Below are positions 39,326-48,658 of a stretch of DNA of 64,000 nucleotides, piece after piece (the stretch's first letter is position 1; every line of letters begins with the position of its first letter). The stretch spans positions 2,550,001 to 2,614,000 of the forward strand of contig NZ_CP031842.1 in NCBI RefSeq assembly GCF_003441615.1, read 5' to 3'. Below the pieces are notes generated by a model. It was not told where the DNA came from and did no database searches. It was given only the letters and a program-made list of their open reading frames with translations. Origin of the DNA: Dechloromonas sp. HYN0024 (GTDB lineage Bacteria; Pseudomonadota; Gammaproteobacteria; Burkholderiales; Rhodocyclaceae). The position numbers were made by a program, and so were the translations under genes.

Positions 39326-40116
39326 CAGGCTCCCCGGAACATGAACGAGGTTAAAACGAAATCCAGCGCGAGCACCGTCAGCACTGAAGTCACCACGGTT
39401 CGCGTAATGGCGCGCGACACACCCTCGGCAGTAGGCACCGAGTCATAACCTTCAAAAACGGCAATCAGGGAAACGGCAATCCCGAAGACGAAACTCTTGA
39501 CCACGCCATTCCATATGTCGTACCGGAAATCGACGCTGGACTGCATCTGCGACCAATAGGAGCCGTCATCGACACCGATGACGACAACGCCGATCAACCA
39601 GCCGCCGATGACGCCCATGGCGGAAAATATGGCAGCCAGCAAGGGCATCGAGATCACCCCGCCCCAGAAACGCGGCGCAACAACCCGGGCAATCGGGTTG
39701 ATCGCCATCATATCCATCGCCTTCAGTTGCTCGGTCGCCTTCATCAGGCCAATCTCGGCCGTCACCGACGAACCGGCGCGTGAGGCAAAGAAAATGGCGG
39801 CCAGCACCGGCCCCAATTCACGGGTCAATGACAGGGCAACGAGCGACCCCAGCGCCTCGGTCGAGCCAAAACGCTGCAGGATTTCATAGCCCTGCAGACC
39901 GAGGACCAACCCGACGAAGAGACCGGACACCATGATAATGAGCAGCGACAGCACGCCGCTGAAGTAGATTTCGCGCAAGGTCAGCGGCAAACGGCGAAAC
40001 GACGAACCCGAATGGAGCAGAACAGCCCAGAAGAAACGGGCCGCAAAACCCAGCCGCCAGATGCGGTCGACCGTCGAATGGCCGAGTTGACGAATGATAG
40101 CCAACGGATCAGGCAT
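39325..40116 (-). CDS. mlaE: MlaE, permease subunit of the Mla lipid transporter
   Basis: 263 residues with about five membrane helices and the MlaE signatures LALVVLGLQGYEILQRFG-type LGLQGYEILQRFG, RELGPVLAAIFFASRAGSS and EIGLMKATEQLKAMDMM. The ATG at 40116 overlaps the end of mlaF by 8 bases; a longer frame to 40182 lies within mlaF. Confidence 0.95.
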   Translation of the reverse strand: MPDPLAIIRQLGHSTVDRIWRLGFAARFFWAVLLHSGSSFRRLPLTLREIYFSGVLSLLIIMVSGLFVGLVLGLQGYEILQRFGSTEALGSLVALSLTRELGPVLAAIFFASRAGSSVTAEIGLMKATEQLKAMDMMAINPIARVVAPRFWGGVISMPLLAAIFSAMGVIGGWLIGVVVIGVDDGSYWSQMQSSVDFRYDIWNGVVKSFVFGIAVSLIAVFEGYDSVPTAEGVSRAITRTVVTSVLTVLALDFVLTSFMFRGA

Positions 40117-40969
40117 GCGCCCCCCCGCCCAGGAAGGTTTCCCGCACCGTCGGTGCCGGGTAATCGAAATGAACCGGACCATCTGGAGCGGCGTGAACGA
40201 ACTGGTGGACGAAAGGATCCGACGACGCCCGAATCTCGTCCGGCGTCCCCTCGGCCACGACCCGCCCGCCGTTCATGAAATAGATGTAGTCGACGATGAG
40301 CAGGGATTCCTGAATATCGTGGGTGACCATGATCGATGTTGCGCCCAGCGCATCATTCAACTTGCGAATCAACTGGCCGATGACACCGAGTGCAATCGGG
40401 TCGAGCCCGGTAAACGGCTCGTCGTACATCACCAGCATGGGGTCGAGCGCCAGCGCCCGGGCCAGGGCAACTCGCCGCGCCATGCCGCCCGACAACTCGC
40501 CCGGCATCAATTTGTGCGCCCCGCGCAAACCAACTGCCTCAAGCTTCATGAGCACCAGGTCGCGAATCATTTCATCCGACATGTCGGTATGTTCGCGCAT
40601 CGGAAAAGCCACGTTCTCGAAGACACTCATGTCGGTAAACAGGGCACCGAACTGGAACAGCATGCCCATCCGGCGACGCAGACCGTACAGCTCGGCCTCC
40701 GACATTTCGCAGACCTGATGTTTTTCCAGACGAACGCGCCCGCCGGTCGGCCGCAACTGGCCGCCAATACAGCGCAGCAGCGTCGTTTTGCCACAACCGG
40801 AACCGCCCATGATCGCCACCACCTTGCCGCGCGGAATCTTCATATTGATTCCCTGCAGCACCGGCTGGCCATCGTAGGCAAACTGAAGATCCTCGATATC
40901 AACCAGGATGTCTTCGGACAAAGCGTATTCCTTCGAAAAAAGTCGGTCGATTTTAGCAGAAAGCCCCAC
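40109..40969 (-). CDS. mlaF: MlaF, ATPase subunit of the Mla lipid transporter
   Basis: 286 residues. Walker A GGSGCGKTTLLR, signature motif LSGGMARRVALARAL, Walker B VMYDEPFTGLDPI and H-loop VTHDIQES are visible. It powers phospholipid movement across the envelope. It leads the mlaFEDACB run. The first 18 residues are not conserved, so translation might begin slightly later. It is divergent from a sigma54-type regulator gene. Confidence 0.95.
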   Translation of the reverse strand: MGLSAKIDRLFSKEYALSEDILVDIEDLQFAYDGQPVLQGINMKIPRGKVVAIMGGSGCGKTTLLRCIGGQLRPTGGRVRLEKHQVCEMSEAELYGLRRRMGMLFQFGALFTDMSVFENVAFPMREHTDMSDEMIRDLVLMKLEAVGLRGAHKLMPGELSGGMARRVALARALALDPMLVMYDEPFTGLDPIALGVIGQLIRKLNDALGATSIMVTHDIQESLLIVDYIYFMNGGRVVAEGTPDEIRASSDPFVHQFVHAAPDGPVHFDYPAPTVRETFLGGGAHA

Positions 40970-40991
40970 CGTCGCCGGGAAACGACGAGGC

Positions 40992-40997
40992 TATAAT
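40992..40997 (+). promoter_or_regulatory. -10 box of the regulator/msh promoter
   Basis: A perfect TATAAT lies 31 bases before the TTG start at 41028. No good -35 hexamer is present 16-18 bases upstream (ACCGTC at best), so activation by another factor is possible. Confidence 0.5.
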
Positions 40998-41027
40998 CAA
41001 ACAAATTTCATATTGGAAGTTGCGCCC

Positions 41028-42449
41028 TTGCCACCAAACAGGCCTCTCCTGCTCATCGTCGATGACGACTCGCTGGTCAGCGAATCGCTCAGTTTCGCCT
41101 TCGCGCAGGAGTATGACGTCATCACCAGCCACGCTAGAGCCCATGCCCTGACGCTCTTGCGTCAGCTCAGACAGGCACCGCAGCTGGCGCTGGTTGACCT
41201 CGGCCTGCCGCCGCTCCCACATCGGCCGGATGAGGGCTTTGCCCTGATTTCCGACTTGCTGACCCTCTCGCCGGACATGAAGATCATTGTCCTTTCAGGC
41301 CAGAGCGACGAGAGCAACGCCCGCCATGCCCGCACCCTGGGGGCCATCGATTTTGTCGCCAAGCCTTGTGACCCGAGTCACCTCAGCAAACTCCTCGGCC
41401 AGGCCCAGCGCTTTGGCAAGGAGACACCAGACACCCGGGCCGGCGGCCTGATCGGCGAGAGCCTGTCGATGCAACGCCTGCGCCTGCAACTGGGCCAGTA
41501 TGCCAATTTGCCCTATCCGGTATTGATCGAGGGCGAATCAGGCAGTGGCAAGGATATCGTCGCCAGCCACTACCTGCATCGCCAGACTGAGCGCCGCGAC
41601 CAGCCTTACCTCGCCCTCAATTGTGCGGCCATTTCGCCGACCCTCCTTGAGCCGACGCTGTTCGGCTATGCCAAGGGGGCATTTACCGGCGCCACCAGCG
41701 CCAAATCCGGTTACTTCGAAGATGCCGACCACGGCACCCTGTTTCTCGACGAAATCGGTGAACTTCCCCTCGACTTGCAGCCCAAACTGCTGCGTGTCCT
41801 CGAAAACGGTGAATACCAGCGGGTCGGCGAAACGCAGACCCGGGTGTCCACGGCGCGTATCGTGGCGGCCACCAATCGCGACCTGCGCCAGGAAATCAAG
41901 GCTGGCCGTTTCCGGGCCGACCTGTTTCATCGCCTTTCCGTCTTTACGGTCGCCGTGCCGCCGCTCCGCGACACCGGACTTGACCGCCTGCTGCTCCTCG
42001 AACACTTTCGCAAAGGCTATGCCGCCAGCGTTCGGGCCGAACCTTTCGAGCTCGCCGCGCCGGCCCAATCCCTGTGGCTCGACTACGCCTTTCCGGGCAA
42101 TGTGCGCGAGTTGCGCAATATCGTCATCCGTCTCAGCGCCCGCTACCCGGGACAAACCGTCAGCGCCAGCCAGTTGCGCGACGAGCTCGACCAGCCCGAC
42201 ACCATCGAACCGGCGACCAGTACAGCCGGTCTGATCGCCGACGATCTCGATGTGGTCAAGCGGGCCGCCCGCCAGCATCTCGAGCGATCGTCACCAATCA
42301 ATCTCGACGCCACGCTCGAACTCTGGCAGCGCGGCTATATTGAAGCCGCCATCGAACTGAGCGCCGGCAACATGAGCGAAGCTGCCCGCCGCCTCGGCAT
42401 CAACCGCACGACACTCTACAACCGCATGGAAATCTGGACCCGCCGATGA
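41028..42449 (+). CDS. Sigma54-dependent response regulator (PilR/PrsR-like)
   Basis: 473 residues from a TTG start with GGAAG 8 bases upstream. Receiver domain about 5-125: acidic pocket DDD at 12-14, phospho-acceptor Asp57 in VDLGLPPL and Lys112 in [11 protein letters not shown]+ domain about 140-380: Walker A GESGSGKD, the sigma54 contact loop GAFTGA at 217-222, and [16 protein letters not shown]-terminal Fis-type helix-turn-helix ([19 protein letters not shown]). The receiver resembles PrsR of exosortase systems, but no PEP-CTERM gene is present. It overlaps mshM by ATGA, so it heads the msh transcript. The likely target is the sigma54 promoter of the prepilin gene at 55999; the likely partner is the kinase at 54187-55869. 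Confidence 0.88.
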   Translation: MPPNRPLLLIVDDDSLVSESLSFAFAQEYDVITSHARAHALTLLRQLRQAPQLALVDLGLPPLPHRPDEGFALISDLLTLSPDMKIIVLSGQSDESNARHARTLGAIDFVAKPCDPSHLSKLLGQAQRFGKETPDTRAGGLIGESLSMQRLRLQLGQYANLPYPVLIEGESGSGKDIVASHYLHRQTERRDQPYLALNCAAISPTLLEPTLFGYAKGAFTGATSAKSGYFEDADHGTLFLDEIGELPLDLQPKLLRVLENGEYQRVGETQTRVSTARIVAATNRDLRQEIKAGRFRADLFHRLSVFTVAVPPLRDTGLDRLLLLEHFRKGYAASVRAEPFELAAPAQSLWLDYAFPGNVRELRNIVIRLSARYPGQTVSASQLRDELDQPDTIEPATSTAGLIADDLDVVKRAARQHLERSSPINLDATLELWQRGYIEAAIELSAGNMSEAARRLGINRTTLYNRMEIWTRR

Positions 42450-43813
42450 GCCTTTATCTCGAACACTTCGGCCTGCGCGAGCCTCCGTTTCGCATCACGC
42501 CGCACACCGACTTCTTCTTTACCGGTGCCAACCGTGGCCCCACCCTCGACGCCCTGATCTACGCCATCACCCAGGACGAAGGTATCGTCAAGGTCACCGG
42601 CGAGGTCGGCAGTGGCAAGACCATGCTCTGCCGAATGTTGCTCGAGCGTCTCCCCGAGCACGTCGAAACCCTCTACCTGGCCAATCCGTCGCTCTCCCGC
42701 CAGGAAATTCTCGGCGCCATCGCTGATGAGCTGGGTATCCCGACCGATGGCAAGGCCACCCACTCGCTGACCCGCGCCCTGCAGGACGCACTGATCGAAC
42801 GTTACGCCAAGGGCAAACGCGTCGTCCTCCTGATCGACGAGGCGCATGCCATGCCGGCAGAGTCGCTTGAGGAAATCCGCCTGCTCTCGAATCTCGAATC
42901 GAAAGCGACCAAACTCCTGCAAATCGCCCTCTTTGCCCAGCCCGAACTCGACCAGCGCCTTGCCGCTACCGACATGCGCCAGTTGCGCGAGCGCATTACC
43001 CAGCATTTCAATCTGGCCCCGCTCAAACAGGACGATATTGGTGCCTACATCGAGTTCCGCCTGCGCGCCGCCGGCTATCGTGGCCCCAATCCATTCGCCG
43101 CCGACGCGGTGGCGATGATTGCCAAAGCCTCCGAAGGCCTGTCACGCCGCATCAACATCCTCGCCGACAAGGCCCTGCTGGCTGCCTATTCCACCGGCCG
43201 TCATCAAGTGGGCGTTACCGAGATCAGGATCGCCGCGCAGGATGCCCGGTTTTCCGCGCTCAATCCAAAACCGGCCAGCAATTTCACACCACTGCTTTGG
43301 GGGGCCAGCGGTGCCGCCATTACCGCCCTGCTCGTCGCCATGACGCTGGGAACCCTGCCGCGCACCCTGCTCGAAGTAGCCCTTGGCAATGTGCCGCCAC
43401 CAAGCCTGCATACACAAGCCGCCCAACCTGCTCCCCGCCCGTCAACCGCACCATTGCGGCCGGAAGCGGCAACCCCGGCCGACAAAATCCGCTTCGCCCC
43501 CCTGACCCGCCAGCACTTTGCCCAATACGACCAGTGGATTGGCGACGCCCCGAACAGCCACTACTTCATTCAGCTACTGGCCACCGATGCCTCCCAGACC
43601 GGCGAGATCGAAGGCTTCCTGTCCCGCATAACCAACGCCCTCGAGCCGGCACAAATTCGCGTCTATCGCTCCAGCCTGTCAGGGCGCGACCGGGTCGGTG
43701 TCATCTATGGTGACTTCGCCAGCCGGGAAGAAGCCGTTGAGGCCATGCGCGGCCTGCCCGAATCGATCAAGGCCGTACAGCCATTCCCCAGACAGGTCAG
43801 CAAACTCCGCTAA
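42446..43813 (+). CDS. mshM: MshM, ExeA-like AAA ATPase with C-terminal SPOR-like domain
   Basis: 455 residues. AAA/GspA-like ATPase about 1-265 beginning [20 protein letters not shown], Walker A GEVGSGKT at 52-59, Walker B VVLLIDEAHAMP. A TM helix follows (about 278-300), then an Ala/Pro linker and a periplasmic C-terminal domain (about 365-450). That domain, with YFIQLLATDA, RVYRSSLSGRDRVGVIYG and SREEAVEAMRGLP, looks like a SPOR peptidoglycan-binding fold. In Vibrio the MshM C-terminus differs; this layout is closer to DamX or ExeA. It may help fit the secretin into the cell wall. Confidence 0.85.
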   Translation: MSLYLEHFGLREPPFRITPHTDFFFTGANRGPTLDALIYAITQDEGIVKVTGEVGSGKTMLCRMLLERLPEHVETLYLANPSLSRQEILGAIADELGIPTDGKATHSLTRALQDALIERYAKGKRVVLLIDEAHAMPAESLEEIRLLSNLESKATKLLQIALFAQPELDQRLAATDMRQLRERITQHFNLAPLKQDDIGAYIEFRLRAAGYRGPNPFAADAVAMIAKASEGLSRRINILADKALLAAYSTGRHQVGVTEIRIAAQDARFSALNPKPASNFTPLLWGASGAAITALLVAMTLGTLPRTLLEVALGNVPPPSLHTQAAQPAPRPSTAPLRPEAATPADKIRFAPLTRQHFAQYDQWIGDAPNSHYFIQLLATDASQTGEIEGFLSRITNALEPAQIRVYRSSLSGRDRVGVIYGDFASREEAVEAMRGLPESIKAVQPFPRQVSKLR

Positions 43814-43916
43814 ACTGCCCGAAACACCCCATGAGCATTGCCAAACGCATTACGTGCTAGCATCACCACGCTACAATGCAATCCGTCACCACTCTGCACA
43901 GACAAGGCCAAACCCG

Positions 43917-45704
43917 ATGAACATCGGTTTCATCAGCGCAACCCTCGTGTCCGTCCTGCTCGCCGCCTGCACGGCGCCCGCCCCGCGTGAACCCCTCAAA
44001 GGGCATTTGAACTCCGAAAGCTCGGCGCCAGCTCCGGCGGCGAACATTCCGGCCCCGGTTCAGCAAACGCTTGCCCTGCCCCAGCCCAGCCCAGCCCGCA
44101 AGGCAGAAACCTATAGCGTCGTAGTCAACAACGTCCCGGTCCGCGACCTGCTTTTCGCCCTGGCCCGTGACGCCAAGGTCAATGTCGACATCCACCCCGG
44201 CATTACCGGCGTGGTCACCCTCAACGCCATTGACCAGACCCTGCCACAGCTGCTGACCCGCATTTCGAAGCAGGTCGACATGCGCTTCGAACTCGACGGC
44301 CCGAACCTGGCGGTCATGCCCGACTCGCCGTTTCTCAAGCATTACAAGGTCGATTACGTGAACATGGCGCGCAACGTCACTGGCACCGTGTCGACCAACA
44401 CCCAGATCGCCACCGGAACACCAGGAAGCGCCGGTGGGGCAAATCCGTCAGCCGGCGGTGCCGGCAATATTTCCAACACCCGGATCGAAAACAGCTCGCG
44501 CAATCAGTTCTGGGAATCGCTGGAACGGAACATCAAGGACATCCTGCGGGAAACCGACAAGCTTTTGCCTGAAGGATCGAGTGAACCCCTGGTCGAACAA
44601 AGCAGCGCCGAGAGCGCCACAGGCACCGGCGCCCTGCCGCAAGCCACAGGCCGGCGTGCCGCCCAGGCCGTGGCCAATGTCCTGCAAGCCAATCCCACGC
44701 CAAGTTCAACCAGCCAGGCCACAGGGACCTCTGTCGTCCGTCGCAACACGTTTCGGGAAGCCGCATCGGTCATCATGAATGCGGAAAGTGGCGTCATTAC
44801 CGTGCGCGCCACCCAACGCCAGCATGATCGCATCCAGGAGTTTGTCGACCGGGTTACCCACTCGGCAGGCAAACAGGTACTGATCGAAGCCACCATTGTC
44901 GAAGTCACCTTGAATAATGGCTATCAGCAAGGTATCAACTGGACACAACTGGCCGGCGGCGGAACCCTCAGTTTTATCGGTAACGGACTGACCAAAAACA
45001 CCGCCAACCTGACTTACACCAAAGGTGGCAATCCAAACTCACTGATCACCATGCTCGACACCTTTGGCACCACCAAGGTTCTTTCCAGCCCGCGCGTATC
45101 GGTCATGAACAATCAGACGGCGCTACTGAAGGTCGTTGAGAACTACGTTTATTTCAGCGTCAAAGCCGACACCACGACAACCGCCAACGTGGGCACGACA
45201 ACGACCTACACGACGACCCCGCAATCCGTTTCGGTCGGCCTCGTGGTCAGCGTGACACCGCAAATCAGTGATGGCGATGCGGTGACACTCAACGTGCGCC
45301 CGACGATAACCTCGGTTGCCCGCGAAGTCCTCGACCCCAACCCCGAACTCAAAAAGAATGACATCAGCAATCTCGTACCGGTCATCCGAACTCGCGAGAT
45401 CGAATCGGTGATGCGTGTTGCCAGTGGCAATATCGCCATTCTTGGCGGGCTGATGGAAGACCAGATTGACTATCAGAATCAGCGCGTGCCGCTGCTCGGA
45501 CAAATTCCGCTGGCGGGAGAACTGGTCAACAACCGGAACAACATTGCCAAAAAGACCGAACTGGTCATCTTCCTGCGCCCCGTCGTCATCAAGGATGCCA
45601 GCCTGGACGGCGACTTCGCGCCCTTGCGCGACCACCTGCCCGGCCAGAAATTTTTTGCCCAGCCGAATGAAGCGCAGCCTTTCAACATCGTTCCGAGCCG
45701 CTGA
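43917..45704 (+). CDS. mshL: MshL, secretin of the MSHA-type pilus
   Basis: 595 residues. Lipoprotein signal peptide with lipobox LLAAC at about 13-17. A short N-terminal secretin/STN region (VVVNNVPVRDLLFALARDAKVNVDIHPGITG) precedes a Ser/Thr-rich segment (about 165-255) and the secretin domain (about 280-570) with QVLIEATIVEVTLNNGYQQG, VLSSPRVSVMNNQTALLKV and VPLLGQIPLAGELVNNR. It forms the outer-membrane ring. The ATG at 43917 gives the signal peptide; the in-frame sequence upstream to 43698 runs into mshM. Confidence 0.92.
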   Translation: MNIGFISATLVSVLLAACTAPAPREPLKGHLNSESSAPAPAANIPAPVQQTLALPQPSPARKAETYSVVVNNVPVRDLLFALARDAKVNVDIHPGITGVVTLNAIDQTLPQLLTRISKQVDMRFELDGPNLAVMPDSPFLKHYKVDYVNMARNVTGTVSTNTQIATGTPGSAGGANPSAGGAGNISNTRIENSSRNQFWESLERNIKDILRETDKLLPEGSSEPLVEQSSAESATGTGALPQATGRRAAQAVANVLQANPTPSSTSQATGTSVVRRNTFREAASVIMNAESGVITVRATQRQHDRIQEFVDRVTHSAGKQVLIEATIVEVTLNNGYQQGINWTQLAGGGTLSFIGNGLTKNTANLTYTKGGNPNSLITMLDTFGTTKVLSSPRVSVMNNQTALLKVVENYVYFSVKADTTTTANVGTTTTYTTTPQSVSVGLVVSVTPQISDGDAVTLNVRPTITSVAREVLDPNPELKKNDISNLVPVIRTREIESVMRVASGNIAILGGLMEDQIDYQNQRVPLLGQIPLAGELVNNRNNIAKKTELVIFLRPVVIKDASLDGDFAPLRDHLPGQKFFAQPNEAQPFNIVPSR

Positions 45705-45713
45705 GGGCAGCCC

Positions 45714-46943
45714 ATGAGCCTGTTGATGGATGCCCTGAAACGGGCGGAAAGCGCCAAGCAGGAGTCAGCCCGCAACGCCCAGGGGGGACTGTTGCCAACG
45801 ACGGCCGATCTTATTCTCGAGCCGATTACCAGCGACCCGGCTAAAGGGTCCGCCAACCCACTCCCCGACCTGGCACTGCATCTGGCCGCCGTTGACGCCG
45901 ATCTGGCGCAATCGGCAACCGTCCCTGAATCACGACCCGCCGCAGCACCACCCCGGCCGGCCCCGCCGCAAGCCCGGCCGACCGAGGCGCAGGAAACCGT
46001 GCGCAGCGCCTTTGCAGCAAAACAGCCCAGCCCCGAACCGTCACGACGCCCGCTCTGGATAGCCTTGGGCACACTGGGCCTGGCCGGCCTCAGCATCGGG
46101 GCGTATGTCTGGTATCAAATGAATAATATCGGTCAGGGCTCGTTGTCGGCCAATGTACGCCCACCCGTCGCCCAGCCTGTCGCACCGGCAATCGTCCCGG
46201 CCCAGCCGCCGGCCGTTTTGCCGCCGCCCGAACGGGCGAGTGCCAGCATTGCCAGCACCGCCCCCCTGTTTCCCCGTCCGGAGAGCCGTCGGGTGAGTCC
46301 GCCACAAGCGGCGGCCGACGCGCCGGAAAATCTCCCGATTCGTCTGACGCGCACCCGCCCCGAGGCTGACCGCAACCTGGCACAGGGCTACACCAGCCTG
46401 CAACAAGGCGACACCGAACTCGCCCGCCATGAGTTCGAGCAGTCGCTGCGGCGCGACCCGAACAATACCGATGCCCTGCTCGCCCTGGCCGCCATCGCCC
46501 AGCGTCAGGGCCGTCTGGCCGAGGCGGAAGGCTGGCGCCAGAGGGCAATGGTCGCCAATCCGAGTGACCCGGCAACCCAGGCCGCCGTTCTCAACAGCCC
46601 GTCGGCGAACGCCGACCCGCTGACGACAGAAAGCCGCCTGAAGTCACTGCTTTCCAGCCAGCCAGAGTCTGCCTCACTCAACTTCGCCCTCGGCAATCTG
46701 TATTCCCGCCAGAGCCGCTGGGCCGAAGCGCAACAGGTCTATTTCAACGCCGTAGCCGGTGATGGGGACAATCCGGACTACCTGTTCAACCTCGCCGTCA
46801 GCCTCGACCATCTGCGACAAGCTCGCCTCGCCGCTCAGCATTACCGGCTTGCGCTAGAGGCTGCCACCAAGCGCCCGGCTGGTTTCGACCGCGACAGTGT
46901 GAACAAGCGCCTGGGCGAACTGCAAGGCGAGCGCCAGCCCTAG
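45714..46943 (+). CDS. mshN: MshN, TPR-containing pilus assembly protein
   Basis: 409 residues. The N-terminus MSLLMDALKRAESAKQE is typical of MshN/GspB-like proteins. One TM helix (about 107-127), a Pro/Ala-rich periplasmic linker and at least three TPR repeats follow (about 215-400, QGYTSLQQGDTELARHEFEQ and FALGNLYSRQSRWAEAQQVY). It probably links the inner-membrane platform with the secretin. It is spaced 9 bases after mshL. Confidence 0.85.
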   Translation: MSLLMDALKRAESAKQESARNAQGGLLPTTADLILEPITSDPAKGSANPLPDLALHLAAVDADLAQSATVPESRPAAAPPRPAPPQARPTEAQETVRSAFAAKQPSPEPSRRPLWIALGTLGLAGLSIGAYVWYQMNNIGQGSLSANVRPPVAQPVAPAIVPAQPPAVLPPPERASASIASTAPLFPRPESRRVSPPQAAADAPENLPIRLTRTRPEADRNLAQGYTSLQQGDTELARHEFEQSLRRDPNNTDALLALAAIAQRQGRLAEAEGWRQRAMVANPSDPATQAAVLNSPSANADPLTTESRLKSLLSSQPESASLNFALGNLYSRQSRWAEAQQVYFNAVAGDGDNPDYLFNLAVSLDHLRQARLAAQHYRLALEAATKRPAGFDRDSVNKRLGELQGERQP

Positions 46944-46946
46944 CCG

Positions 46947-48653
46947 ATGAGCACCTCGACACTCCAGCGCCGACCACTCGGCCAGATCCTCATCTCCGAA
47001 GGCATCCTGTCGGAAGATCAGCTGCGCATCGCGCTGCTCGAGCAGATGAAGCAGAACCAGCCGATCGGCAAACTGCTGGTTTCCCTGGGCTTCGTCACCG
47101 AAGCCACGCTACGCCAGGCGCTCTCCGAAAACCTCGGCAAGCAGAGCATCGACCTGTCGCACGCCGTTGCCGACCCGCAAGCCCTGAGGCTCGTTCCGCA
47201 CGAACTGGCCAAGCGCCACCACCTGTTGCCGCTCGATTACGACTATCAGAACCGGCGCCTGACGCTGGCCATCTCCGACATCAACGACATCGTCGGCCTC
47301 GACCGCGTGCGCAGCCAGCTCGAAGAGGGCACGGAAATCGAGACGCTGCTCGCCGGCGAGTCCGAGATCGACCATGCCATCGACCAGTATTACGGCCATG
47401 AGTTGTCGATCGATGGCATCCTGCACGAAATCGAAACCGGCGAAATCGACTGGCAGAGTCTCTCCGCCACCGACGACGAATACAGCCAGCCGGTTGTCCG
47501 CCTGATCGACTCGATTCTTACCGATGCCGTCAAGCGCGAGGCCTCGGACATCCACTTCGAGCCGGAAGCCAACTTCCTGCGCATCCGCTATCGCATCGAC
47601 GGCATGCTGCGCCAGATTCGCGCCCTGCATAAGTCCTACTGGCCGGCCATGACGGTGCGCATCAAGGTGCTGTCCGGGATGAATATCGCCGAAATGCGTG
47701 CCCCGCAGGATGGCCGCATCAGCCTGACGGTCTCCGGCCGCCCCATCGACTTCCGGGTAGCCAGTCAGCCGACCATCCATGGCGAAAACATCGTCCTGCG
47801 CATTCTCGACCGGCAAAAAGGCATCGTCCCGCTGGAAAGCCTCGGCCTCGCCGAAGAACACCTGCACCAGCTCAAACTGATGATTGCCCGGCCCGAGGGC
47901 ATCATTCTCGTCACCGGCCCGACCGGCAGCGGCAAGACAACCACGCTCTACTCGGTACTCAACCATATCAACGCCGAGGGTATCCACATCATGACCCTCG
48001 AGGACCCGGTCGAATACCCGATGGCCATGGTCCGCCAGACCTCGGTCTCGGAAACTGCCAAACTCGACTTCGCCAACGGCATCCGCTCGATGATGCGCCA
48101 GGATCCGGACGTCATCCTGGTCGGCGAAGTGCGCGATGCTGAAACGGCCGAAATGGCCTTCCGCGCCGCGATGACCGGCCATCAGGTGTACACCACCCTG
48201 CACACCAATTCAGCGATCGGCGCCGTCCCCCGCCTGCTCGACATCGGCGTCCTGCCCGACGTGATGGCCGGCAATATTATTGGCATCATCGCCCAGCGCC
48301 TGATCCGCCGCCTGTGTGACCACTGCAAGACGCCCTACCACGCCGAACCCCATGAAATCAGGTTGCTTGGCCCGCTGAGCGAAGGTCCGCACCCGGTCCT
48401 GTTCCGGCCGACCGGCTGTGAACGCTGCGATTTCCAGGGCTATCGTGGCCGCGTCGCCATCATGGAACTTCTCCGCATCGACGCCGGGATCGACGAGTTG
48501 ATCGCCCGCCGCGCGACCACGCACGAAATCCGCACGCGCGCCCTGTTCCAGGGCTTTACGACACTGGCCGACGACGGCATGGAGCGCGTCCTCAACGGTA
48601 CGACGTCGCTTGAAGAACTGGCCCGCGTCGTCGACCTGACCGACCGGATGTAA
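46947..48653 (+). CDS. mshE: MshE, pilus extension ATPase with c-di-GMP-binding MshEN domain
   Basis: 568 residues. The first 65 residues hold two tandem MshEN motifs (RPLGQILISEGILSEDQL and QPIGKLLVSLGFVTEATL), the element that binds c-di-GMP in Vibrio MshE. A GspE ATPase follows: Walker A GPTGSGKTTTL, Asp box, Walker B RQDPDVILVGEVRD, His box TGHQVYTTLHT, and a zinc tetra-Cys cluster (CDHCKTPYH...CERCDFQG). It drives pilus polymerisation from the cytoplasm. Confidence 0.95.
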   Translation: MSTSTLQRRPLGQILISEGILSEDQLRIALLEQMKQNQPIGKLLVSLGFVTEATLRQALSENLGKQSIDLSHAVADPQALRLVPHELAKRHHLLPLDYDYQNRRLTLAISDINDIVGLDRVRSQLEEGTEIETLLAGESEIDHAIDQYYGHELSIDGILHEIETGEIDWQSLSATDDEYSQPVVRLIDSILTDAVKREASDIHFEPEANFLRIRYRIDGMLRQIRALHKSYWPAMTVRIKVLSGMNIAEMRAPQDGRISLTVSGRPIDFRVASQPTIHGENIVLRILDRQKGIVPLESLGLAEEHLHQLKLMIARPEGIILVTGPTGSGKTTTLYSVLNHINAEGIHIMTLEDPVEYPMAMVRQTSVSETAKLDFANGIRSMMRQDPDVILVGEVRDAETAEMAFRAAMTGHQVYTTLHTNSAIGAVPRLLDIGVLPDVMAGNIIGIIAQRLIRRLCDHCKTPYHAEPHEIRLLGPLSEGPHPVLFRPTGCERCDFQGYRGRVAIMELLRIDAGIDELIARRATTHEIRTRALFQGFTTLADDGMERVLNGTTSLEELARVVDLTDRM

Positions 48654-48658
48654 GCGGC

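Noticed and set aside
41028..42449. Regulator of a PEP-CTERM/exosortase system
   Set aside because: The receiver resembles PrsR, but no exosortase, PEP-CTERM protein or EPS gene is in the window; the operon is a pilus locus.
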